DNA from: Phoronis australis
Taxonomy: Eukaryota > Phoronida > Phoronidae
Direction: 5' to 3'
Assembly: GCA_002633005.1 (NCBI GenBank)
Contig: NMRA01000045.1
Coordinates: forward strand, 675,552-739,551
DNA: 64,000 nt
Made by a program: the position numbers and the translations under genes. Below are positions 12,101 through 24,100 of the stretch, one piece after another; position 1 is the first letter of the stretch, and each line of letters begins with the position of its first letter. The notes beneath the pieces are model-generated. The model ran no database searches and was not told the DNA's origin. It saw only the letters and a program-made list of their open reading frames with translations.

Positions 12101-15100
12101 ACCGCATGTTTTGAGACTTTAGCACCAAGTATGCCCGTGTTAACACTGCTCGAAGCAACTTTTTACTTTTGCATTTTATTGTTAGTGTGCCTGCTATCAA
12201 AACTTCGTCGATCAAGAAATTTGTTTTTGTCTTGAGGGGAGTTGCTTGAAGACACTGTGAGCTCACTTCAAATTGTCCTGCAATTTTTTAAATTTTGAAT
12301 GTTGAGTCTCCATGTTTGAAAGATGCCTGCTAAATGTGCTCTTTTTGAAAGACATTCTGCTCTTTCGGATACGTGTTTGATCTATTATAAATGTGCCTGC
12401 TCTGATTTGAAACACGTCTGCTCTGTCTGGACATCTGTTCTTTTTGAAATATTATTGGGTCATGAAATTAACAAAAGGGTTTTTGATGATTATCTGACTT
12501 AGAATGATGTCACAGGGTGGCACAGCTAGAAACGCAGATAAGGTTTTTAAGACCTCAAAGGGTTTCTATAGGTTGTACATAGCCAAGATCTGCCCCAGAG
12601 ATATTAAGCTATTATTGAACAAGAACAAGTTGATTCACTTATAGCTCAGGTTCTTATCTGAGAGTAAGTAGTTATTGTGTTGTGGTTCAATTTTCACTGT
12701 CTGCCAATACTTAACAATATCTGACAACTGACTTCTGGTAGTGAACCCTAATCCCCTTTATATCTGATTCAGAACATGTCCCTCCTAAGATAGCTCTCAT
12801 TCTAAGGATTTTACCCACAATGCATCAAATGCGTCAAGCACCTTTCCTGTCTCTCGGCAAACAAAAGCACTAATTACTATGATCATTTCCTGGTTATTAA
12901 TTTAGTTCATCATTTTGTTGCGGACAAGCTTGCATTATCGCGTTTTGAGTTACAAGGCTGACACCAAGAAATTGGCCAAATAGCTGGATGTACTAAACGA
13001 CTCAGGAACGAGTTTGAAATGTAAGTCAGTCATACAATCTATTTTTCTTCCCCATAACAAAGGGGAATTAAATCCACGTGGACCTACTGAATGAGGAGAC
13101 CAGGGGCCCATTACAAGAAACTGACTTAAGTTCATTTTTCACTCAAGTCTAAGATTTGTCTCAAACTTTGAAGTTTCCACATGTGATAAGATAGTCAAAG
13201 TTAAGACAAAACTTAAGTCAAAAACTCATTAATAAGTAAAGCTTAAGATCTCTTTCTTGAAACGGTTTGACAAATTTTAATTTAATCTTTAAATTGTGTA
13301 AAAGTTAAGATTTGTCTTAGCTAAGCCAGTTTTCTTGGAGTTGGACCCAGGGCTTGATGGTCTGATGTCCTTGTAGTATGAGTTAAGTTGATCACCAGTA
13401 TTCACCAGTTGCTGGGAATCATCTCAGGTCAAATCTTGGCTGTGTAGAACTTATAGAACTGAAGAGCAAATTGCACACTGTTAGAACTGAGACAAAACTT
13501 GTTATCTGGGATGTGCATAAAGTCTGTTATATGAGACGAGGGGTGTATTCAATAAAGCTAGTATTTTGCGAGTTTGAGGAGAATGGCCCCACAGCGTATC
13601 ACTTTGTGCAAGGAACAAAGCACCTTATCTGGACATGATTTTCGACAAAATCACCCCAGCCATTTGCAAGTGACTAACCTCACTTTAAGCAGCTCATCCT
13701 TTACCGTCATTCGCAAGTCTAATTAGAAGTTGGGGCTTTAACATCCATTTTGGGCCACCCTATAGCGGAGTTGCAACGCCGCCATATTGGAAATGGGTCA
13801 GAATGTTGCATTGTGGTTACAATGGTAAACTTCAGTAAACAAGTATGTTGGCAACCGTGCGGGCGAACGGGCTACGGGGAGGTTATACGTGTTGTGTGCC
13901 TGGCATGCTATAATACCAGTTAGCGAAATAAAAAAATTAGTTACTACCTGTTTCCCAAGGATCAAGAACTGCGTTAAACATGGGTCAGAGACATCGGTAG
14001 AGCTGGTAGCAAAGGCCGACTTCGTGAATTCTTTCCGACTTCGTAGCATNTTCAAATTCTACATGGTGTAATAAAACAATGATCTTTTCACCGGGGTCTA
14101 TAAACCCTTTGTTAAGCTGTGTTTAGTTACACAGTACAACTGGGATAGTTTGAGTAGGAGCAGGGTTTTAGAAGTTCTGCTTTTATTGACCTTGTTTATC
14201 AACTTCAAAAGGCCTATAGTTTGTGAACCACAGCAAGATTCTAAGCCTTTGTGCGGACTAGTTACCCCCTCCAAACCCAAAGTATTGTGCATTCATGAAA
14301 CAGTAATTAAACGTGTGTAGAATTATTTATCTTAATTGTTGCATCTTATTGGATGTCCACTGCTCTGTTAAGCACCGTTTTAGGTTTGAGTACTTCCAAA
14401 ATGGAAGTAACTTGGACTTTGAAGCAAGCAAAAACAGCTGTCTAGCACCGCAGACCTATCCCTTGCAAAGTCTAGCACTTCACAGTTACCACCTGCTTAA
14501 TTCTTATATTTTTGACATGTGTCTAAGCTGCCATATACCGGTATTCTTTGAATCTGTGTCTTTATTAGAAATATTTCTGATGACAAAATGTAAAGCCCGT
14601 GAACTAAAACAATTTCACGGCTTTTAAGCTTTTAAAAAGGTATTTATGGGGCCAACTTGTTAGCCATATTGGCTTGTCCTTTGTCTTGTGCCTTGTTTGT
14701 ATGTCTTTTAGATGTTGTCTTTTTTCTTCATTTCAGCTCTAAGTACGTGTTTACATCGTTACAGTCAAGTATGCCTCTGTCCGCTAGCTTTATGCACATC
14801 CTCAGTTTGGTACCTTACAGTTGCGTGCTCGTGTGTGCATGTCCATCTGTCTGTGTGTGTTTGTCGGTGTGGGTGTGTGTTTATTAATTAGTATGCAGGC
14901 AAGGCTTAGATCACATGACTAATCCCTCTTAATCACATGACTGCATTAACTGAGGTGTTTTCATTTAAAGCGTTAGAAAGTGTTGGTTTTAACTCCAGAC
15001 GACAGTGATTTCTAAATCGAGGCCAGTCTAGTCCATTGTTAAGCGTTCCTATCCACTTTTGTCCGTCATCACGACTTGCCAATTATCTACCATGGTTCAA

Positions 15101-18100
15101 AGAGTCACTAAAACTGTTCATCAACGGGTACCAGAGAATCAACACCTAAGGCGTCTAATTTTTATGCACCCACATATTTGTATGTGGGTGATTATTGCCG
15201 TCATCGCTGTCTGGGTGTCCGGCGTCCGTGACTGTATCTCCTAAACCCCTTGCAGGATCATATTGTAATTTGGCAGGTGTGTTCCTATGGGGTTGACAAC
15301 ACAGGGCGATGAGTTTCGGACTGACCCAAATACCACTGTGCCCCCTAGTGGCAATTTTATTTTTTTACATTTGCCTCTGTATCTTTAAGGGTCCTAAACC
15401 GATTTTGGTGAAACTTGACACATAGGCATGTGTTTATGAGATGACGCTATCCTCCCATTTTCGGATGGATTTGAGTCATTTTGCACCATCTAGTGGCCAT
15501 TTTTACTGTTTTCGAGTCCGTTTTTTTGGCATCCGTTGTTTCTCTGAAGTTCCTTGACGAATTTTCATGAAATTTGGTAAACGGCTGTCTTTTAAAGAAA
15601 CGGTAACATTTTCCGGTTTTCAGACAAATTCTACATATTTTGTGCCATCTAGTGGCCATGTTTACTGTTTTCTTGTCTGTTTTTAGCATCCGCCCTCTGT
15701 CAACAAAACTCCTCGTAGGATAATTGTGAAAATTGGCTTATATGTTCTTAGTGTGAAGAGGACGGTTGACGATGATTTTCCAACTTCAATTGCTGTGGCA
15801 CCTCTTAGTGGCAGTTTTGTTTTTTGCCCCTTTAGCTATATCTGATAAGCCCTCTGCAGGATCTTTATTAAATTTAGCACGTGTATTCATAATTATGAAG
15901 TTGACAACAGAAGACGACAACTTTCAGACGGATCCGACAAACGCTTTGCCCCCTAGTGGCAATTTCATTTTTTTCCGTTTTGCTCTGTTTCTCTAAAGTT
16001 CTTTGATGGATTTTCATGCAATGTACAGTGGTAAATAGCATTCTGTTAAAAATGGTGTCATTTACCTGTTTTTTGATGGATTCGAAGTATTTTGCACCAT
16101 CCAGTGGCCATTTTTATGATCAAAATAAACATCCTAGAAGCATACCGTTTGGAGTGCATTCGTGGGCGCATTTCAACGCTGTGCGTTGCTCTTGTTTCGT
16201 ATTGCTTTGGGTAAAAGTCAGCTTTTTTTTCGAGGAATTCAATTTCAGAAGCTAAACAGTTAGAAAAATCACCAGTTTGAGTCCTCGGTATATCAGTTTA
16301 TTTTAGGCACTGTGTTATAGCCTTGAAACCATCTCTAATTCCGTAATTAGTCTACTACCCACAATAGGACCTTATATCACATTCCATGATAAACAGATCT
16401 CTTGATGACAGTGGGAATTATTATCGATGAAGTACAAGGCATAGTGAAAAGGAACTTTCTATTGGCTGAAGTATCTCTATTGTTTCATGACAAGTATGAT
16501 ATGTTACTTAGTGGAATAATAGTGTAGATGCTGTTTCAACTAAATGTGAGCAAAATGTTTTGTCTTTTGGATCTGAACAGTTCATCCACTCAGTATTGTA
16601 GGAGGCACTTTCCGAAATACCACAATGCCTATTTGATTCTGCCGTGTTTGCCCACAATGCTGTGCCTCTGTAGGGCACTTGTCCAATGGCTGTACATTGC
16701 TGCCATGCTTGTCTCTATTCTGCATTGAGATTAGTTTGGCAGGTGTCATTCTGATGCCTGTAAAGTTGCATTGGGATGTAGTGAGTTGCAATAGCAATAT
16801 CACAAAGTTTGAAAAGTTGTGAGTGAGGCGTGATAAGTCATCCCTCACTTGTCTGGGCAGGCTCAGCGGCCCTACCTTTCAAAAAGTAAATCAACCATAC
16901 AATTACCTCTGCAAAAGAGGACAGTCTGAAATCAGGAAGTCATAGTTTGCTTCATTTATACGCAGTTGCACCACTAGACAGTCATTTTAATAATGATTGT
17001 AATTTCAGCCCTTCTGTTTAATTGTAAAGACGTGTGCCTGTCACAAAAAATCCACAAGTGGGACAAGGGAAAGTCTAGCGCCAAGTTATTGCAATTGTTA
17101 TTGGTACATGAATAAAATATTAATTGCAGCTCGGTTGTTATCAAATTGTCCAGTTTGTATTTTATATTTTATAAAATGTTCATTTTACCTTTTAGATTCT
17201 TCCTATCTCACCAAAGGTATTTAGAGCATTTTTTGTTGGTAGCATTGTCCTGAATGGTCATTTTTGTCGGCCATTCCGTGTAGTCTGGAAAATCTTCTCC
17301 TTGTTGCTGTGCACTTCCCAGAAAGTTTGAAAATGGAATTGTGACAAATTATTTATCAAAGCAGAGCGTAAGCATTGCCATGATGACAGAATGGTACATT
17401 TCATAAGGAAATTCCATTCTGCGTATCATTGAAACGCCTAACTGAGAATTAGTCAAGCTAGTTTGGTTGGATCTCAGAAAGCATTGCTTCAAAATTTACA
17501 TACCAAAATAAATGCATGCCTCTGCTTAATGTCAGTCCTTTAGTGCGCTTCTGTTTTCAGACCTCTACCCTGCATGGTTGCTACCACACTCTCCGTGGTA
17601 ACAATACGGAGTCCATTGGAATTCACGCAATTCCCTGTCCGAGGTGTACTTTCATACAACATAAGCCAAAAGTAGTCAGACAAAATTACCCAGAATTCCC
17701 CGTCATGACATCTGGGTAGAAACCAAGTTCATGGTCAGAGTAGTCTTCCCTCATGACCGAGACTGAAGACGAGTGAGGTGACTAAGCTATTTTGTAATTA
17801 GAATTTTTGTGCCCTAATGGATGCTACCAGTCATTTTTGCTGTTCATAGAATTAACCGTCATGGCGGGAAAACTGTATTTTGTCTGATTACCTTTGTCTT
17901 ATACTGCAGGTGGCACAATATTAGACGTGCTTTCACATGTTTTTGTGGCCATTCTCTGTGAAAGGATGCCTTAATTTCCCTTAGGAACGATTCAGTATTA
18001 TTATTATTAGGAACTGCATGGAACGGGCCATTTTTGCCACAGATTTCATATTCTGTCAGTATTTTTCGGGGTAAAAGGACTGCAGTTTAAAGTGTTGTTT

Positions 18101-21100
18101 TTGAATTTTTATTCAATAGTAAGTCTTCTGTCAGGATTAAAACCCCTACAAGTTGATTACATTACTTAACTTTTATGAATGAGTTGCTTTTTCAAAGAGG
18201 CTACCTACAAGTGGGTTCATTTCAGCTGTCCAAACTTTTTGGCAGAGTGGGTTTTCATTGAGCTGGTCCCCAAAAGCACAAATATTGTCTCTTCCCACAG
18301 TTTTGTCCATCAAAATCTCACAGCATAGTTGCCAGTAACCCTTGGATTTTACTGATATAGTGCCCCGTGTTTTTATTGACTCATTGAAGTTTCAAGTATG
18401 CCCTTTCTACGATTTCTTATCACTCAATACTTTGGTTTAATGTAATTTATGTTCTGTGGTTCATTTTTTGCGGTGCTTCCCTGCACGTAAGCAACCGTTC
18501 AACATAATTGCTTTAAGTAAAATGCGTGTAGTTCAACCACAATACAGGATGTCAAAGGCATACTAATGTTAAGAATTATGCAGTGATGCTGGGATTTGAG
18601 GTCACTTAATGTGTTCTTCTTAATAACAAAATGCGGTGTTGAAACAATATTGACACGGAACACGTGATGTCGCAGTTGTCTGGTCGCTTGCCATTTGTCA
18701 GAAATGCCTTCTGGGATACGGTCCATCGACAAGTAAGTTTTTGCAAGAATCGCTAGAGTCATGCCATACTGAACAAAAACTAGTGAAAGGATAGTGTTTT
18801 ACGAATACTTAAGCTCACGACCAAACTTGTGTAAGGAGTGGTTGGTAATTTGTGTAAGAAAATTCACTGTACGTTCATAACCAAAAGACTTTAAGCCACA
18901 AGTCTCTTGAGAGTCTGTTTTGCATTGCACGGAACGCAGTATTGGTTTACACATCTGCTAGCCAGACATTGTGTAGACTTGCTTTATCTCACTGGCCAAT
19001 TTTGCCCCTCTCTCTGGGGTATGACCAAAAGATGATTAAAATGGCGTCGTCATGCTGTGTCGCCTCTTTTGGGACAGCCTACATCTGCGAATGAATCTCA
19101 TATCCTTGCGCGCATTTGCGCATCACTTACGAAAGAATATAATGTAGAACAATGACAGTGGCATACTGATAGAAGTTCAAAAGTCATCTGAAATTTTGGC
19201 GTGGTGAAACTCCACCTTTGTCCATCCCAGGTTCGTTTTAATTCTGCCATGTCATTCTAATGCACTTGCTTTTTATGCACCCACATAATATACATGTGAG
19301 TGCAATTTGTCATCCTCTCCTGAAGTCTTGCTGTCTGCTGTGAATATTCCGAAATTCTGAATGGTCTTTGGCACTAAGTTTGTGCGTCATCACCAGGGAA
19401 GTGCATACCCTTTTTCAAGCTGGCCATGGGGTGGGTCTTCTCTTGCTATTTTTGGGGGGAAGTGTCAGTTACGGGATGATAGCTAAAGGACTCATTGAGG
19501 AATTTCAATGAAAGTTGACACAATGACCTGTGATTGTAATCTGCCAACACCAGTCAGTTTTCAGATGGATCTGACTACTGCAGCACCCCTAGTGGCTGTT
19601 TTTGGAGTCGAAAAGGGACTTCTCAGTATTTTTAGGGGAAGAGCATTTCTGGATGATATTTAAGAAAAGATTAACGGATTTCAATGAGACTTGACGTAGA
19701 CTGGTGTGACGGAAATGCATTGGCACCAGGTGTCTCTCCGGACATTTTAACTGCAGTGTCTCTATAGTCATTTTGATCTTAACAAGGATCTTTCTCAGTG
19801 TATTGGGAGACGAGCATTTCCTAATTTTTTCTAGACCACCAGTTCGTGGTTCAGGTATGTGATGTGAAGGTGCTGGCATAAGACGAATTAGGCTATTGCA
19901 GCACCTCCTAGAGGAGATGATGGCAACTACTAGTTTTGAGCTGATTCCAGCTACTGTCTAATTTTATCTGCAAAACTTATCAATAGTAAAGTAGACACTC
20001 GCCAAACTATGGTTGTCTAAATGCTTTGTCCACTTGTGACATTTTTATTTCTTTGTTGCAAATGTCAAACTATTCATTTTTTTTAAACTTATTGGTTTAA
20101 TAGTACGGTGAAGAGGTCAGGTACAAACACTTTTCTATTCTGGGTATTACAGTTCCCCATGTTGTCAAATTGTCGTCTCCTTGTACCTGACATGAAGCTG
20201 ATAAGCACCTCTAGAAACGGACCCTTTGTGATGCATTGTGGACGCTTACGAATGCTTTGTGTAACTTTTGTTTAGATCAGCGGTATAATTTTTCTGTGTA
20301 TTATGAAAAATAATTTCTGTGTGTTATGAAAAATAATTACCGTAATACTGGATTTGGTGAAATCTTTTGGCTGAAGCTTAACTGGTCTTACTTTTTCAAC
20401 GTCATTAAATTTTGATTGTTTTTTAACATATGACTTACGACGTACTATAAAGGTGGTTAAAAGCCTCACTTTAAAATTTCTAAACTTTTAATAATATGCA
20501 ATGAGTGTTGAAAGTTTTGCGGTTTATCTCCCAACCCGTGGCTTAAGATTAATGTCCCTGAGCTTTGCCTGTAGCTTAGCCTTATTTTAGCTTGATAGTA
20601 GTTGGATTTGCCTGTAGTGGAACACTTAGATCTTAAGTGGTGAAGGTAGTATTATAGTTGTGCTTGGCTTGATTGTGCATGGCTTTGTTTAACCTCTGTG
20701 TCCATGGTAACTAATATTTAACGCAACTACTGATACTCCATCATCTCATGAAATGCTTCCAAATCTGTTGCAGGATTCACAACTGTACTGTACTACAACC
20801 CTGTTATTCATTCTCCAGCAGATCTGTGGTTGTATTCACTTGAACATTGAAACATATAGATGGATTTCCTAGCGCTCACTAAACTAATTGCAGTCCTGAC
20901 ACTATTGTCTGGATCAATGGGCTTAGCTCGTTGGATAGATTGATTTATATAATATGTGTGACGGAAATATTGTGGATATTGAGTGGCTCGATGTATACGA
21001 GGTGGTGCTAATGAATTTGGTAAAGTCTGACCAGTTTAGGACACAACATCATCGACAAGGATTTTTTTATTTTCTCTTTGAAAGATATACAGCATGAAGT

Positions 21101-24100
21101 TAAGTCTTTTCCACTTCTGTACGGAAGCTACCATTGGTCAATAATTTGGAAAGTTTTGGGCATTCGCATCAATGCTAGAAGCCCTTGAAATATGAAAACG
21201 GGACAATTTTGGCAATCATTTTGTCCAATTTTTTGGTCTCCCTTTTTATGAGAATGGATCGAGAACTGAAGGAAACTGACGTCAGCGTGAGGACATCTGT
21301 GGGCTAAGTGTCTCACTAGCATCCCGTTGTAAATTTTGAGTCGACCATTACTGTTTATATTTCATTTGATCGCTTTTGTGACTGTGTTCCCCCTCTGAAT
21401 CTTGTGTGATGCATTTCCTCTATCATGATTTATTTTTGCGGATCAAACTTGTCATAAGATGATTGAAGTATCCATAATTTGTTTGAATTTGTAACCAGTG
21501 CTAATATGAACTCGAGACATTTCCGTGACTCTGACATTGAATTTATAGTTTTTACATTTTTTAATTTTCATTTGTTTTAAACTTCGAATTCACACATGAT
21601 TTTTAGTGTCTGTTATTATTTGACATAGAGCTGTTACTTGTAAACAGGAAAGTTTGCAGCATAAGTTTTCCTTGGTAAAGAGGAAGGCAGTAGTTATATT
21701 GTCAGTTTTAGTTAAATTTTTATTTTCTGTTAATCCTAGATAATTTCCAAATTAATTTAATTCCCTGGGTTCTAACTGGTTTAATTATGCATGCTTCATG
21801 TCTTATACGAAAAATGTGTAAATAAAATTTCAGATGTCCACCATGTTGTGTCCTGAATTAGTGACGTTTTACCATCACTTTTTCAGCCAGACTGTAGCTA
21901 TAAGAAAACAACATGTCTGTTTAAAGACAAGTCCCATACTGTAAACTGAAATGCACTGGAGATGAATTTTTGGTTTCGCCAGTAGCTTTAGTCTTGAAAA
22001 TATCACCTATCACAATTTCAGTTTCTAACTACTGAAAAGCGGAACACTGCACCTTTTGTCCATCCTGTTAATACTCAACACTGAGTGTTTAAAAGTGAAT
22101 CCACTGTAAAACTGCTTAGTCTCTGTATTAGGTCCATGTTTTTACTCTCCCTGGTCTGTATATTTTGGTCGCTGTCTCCTTTTAGTCCCGACTGTGCCTT
22201 CTTCTCGCCCCAACGGACATTGGCCGAACGGCTGAGGGTGCAGGTGAGCCGAATCAGCATGCCAGACTACGAGACATTCCACTATGACAAGGACAAGTTG
22301 AAGGAGGCTTGTAAGTAATTAGTCGACCATTATATGGCAGGGGTCTGTTTCAAGAAAAGTAACTTAAGATTTAGAGGCAGAAATTTGGTCTTACACTCCA
22401 CGTAACAACTTATGAAAAATAATTAAAACTCATTTTAGCTAACGAATAAAGTATTTAACATACCCGTATTTGCTACTTACTAAGAAAATTTGTTCAGATT
22501 CTTTCCAGGCAATTGTGTATTAATGGTAACAGTACTAAACTAAAATTGTGAAGTGGGAACGTAAGACCAAATTTCTGCCTTAAGTCTTAGTCACTTTTCA
22601 GCAGACCTCAGGTATATTTACTTTTAGGTGAAACATTTCTAGTAACATTCTGTGAAATGACATGTGGCACGTTGCAAGTAGTACTGGTGTCATGAATTCT
22701 CATGAAGTTAATTAAGTGCAACTTTAATCAACTGTCCCAGCAAAACAATTTGTTATATATCCTTTTGGACATCTTCTGTTTTTTGTTTACTATGTCATTA
22801 ACCAGTACCTAGTCATAGTGAAACCTGTATGCCAGACAGCTGTCCAGACTTCATTCATGTTTGTGATTTGGAAAAATCATTGGATCTTTCAATATTGTTC
22901 TTGTTTTGCACTCACAACCCACACATATTTCTATTCACTATAAAATATATTGTAGTTAGAGTTAATAAACTTTGTGTGTCAGTAGAAACTCAAGTATTGT
23001 GTTAGTTTTTATGCTGCTCTCCATCAACTTGCTGTTGATAGCAACAGAGCTAGCCAACTATCTAGTATTTCCTGTTCAACCAAGAACTGCATAATCAACT
23101 GCACCACCACAGACTATCCCCACAATTGGACATGAAAGTATGTCTGCAGTAGTTTTTCACTTATTGAGCACACACATGGTCGACGCGTGAAATAATTCTA
23201 CTTTATTCTTTGTTGGCTTTCTTCACGGAAATAGGTTTAGGACATTTCATTCTATTACAAGCATGGTTTGTAGACAAAAGTTTATAGATGTCAAAAACTT
23301 TCTGAAGGTTCAATTATTTGTAAGAAGATTATCAGCTATTGAAAAATGAAAAATCAACTTTTTGTTAATTTTTTGAGGAAATGAATGGAGAAATATCATT
23401 TGTTTGGCTAAGCTGCACCTCAGGGACTTGTTTCCCAAAGATGCTTTTGGCTTTTGTCTTTCGACTTCAACCAAAAGTCAGACATCTGACTAAGAATAGT
23501 CAAAAGTTGATTACTTGTCTTCTGCATTTCTCAGAACATTTTGTCTTCTTTTTGTAGTTAAACAGGCTTCGGATTTCTGTTATTTCTGTGAGGCGGTCCT
23601 TATTACTTGGCTAAAGCTTTATTTTAGTAATTGCGAATTGGAAGCATAAGACAAAATTTTTGTCTAAGTCTTAAAGCCACTTTTCATAATGCAGACCCCT
23701 GGCTACGAGCAAATCGTCAGTGATAGTAACTTTAAGCTGGTCGACCTCAACAAGATCGGTTGAGCTAACTTACAAAATGACAAGTCGCACGATTGCTTGC
23801 TTTGTAGAAGACAGTGTAAATTTTCACTATAAATAATCTGTATAATCCATAAAATTTGTCTCTGTTTTAGCAATACCCCTTGGTATCATTATTGTCGACA
23901 ATGACAGTGACCTTGAACACGTGCGCAAGGCCATCAACACCCTTGACAACGACCTGCACCAGAGTAATCAGAACCTATGTAATGACAAAGACCCAGCTGA
24001 TCTCAATCAAGCGCTGTCACCGAAATGGTGTTTTCTGGACTGTAAGAGTTTTAAAAGTTTATCTCTTTCATTGACAGTTTTTAGAACTGTACAGTACAGG

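Larger units (their letters stand above)
11282..22185 (+). other. Largest DGK intron (10.9 kb), repeat-rich
   Basis: Recognisable contents are an inverted-repeat element at 13104-13352, a dispersed repeat at about 14095-14285, a GT-rich microsatellite-like run at about 14838-14883, tandem-unit elements at about 15160-16200 and 19268-19950, and a Tc1-like MITE at 17661-17902. A single unresolved base lies at 14049. In the remaining stretches (11300-13100, 16250-17650, 17950-19250, 20000-22180) I see AT-rich DNA with no convincing coding or RNA feature. Confidence 0.5.

Noticed and set aside
14049-14049. N as a second haplotype junction
   Set aside because: No duplicated sequence is seen on its two sides, unlike at 59706.
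14838-14883. GT-rich run as a regulatory or Z-DNA element
   Set aside because: It is interrupted simple sequence; nothing beyond a microsatellite can be supported.
15447-15996. Open frames inside the tandem-unit element as genes
   Set aside because: They follow the repeat units (for example repeated MATRW and KTDSKTV-like phrases arise from the ~150-bp repeats) and do not resemble a protein family.
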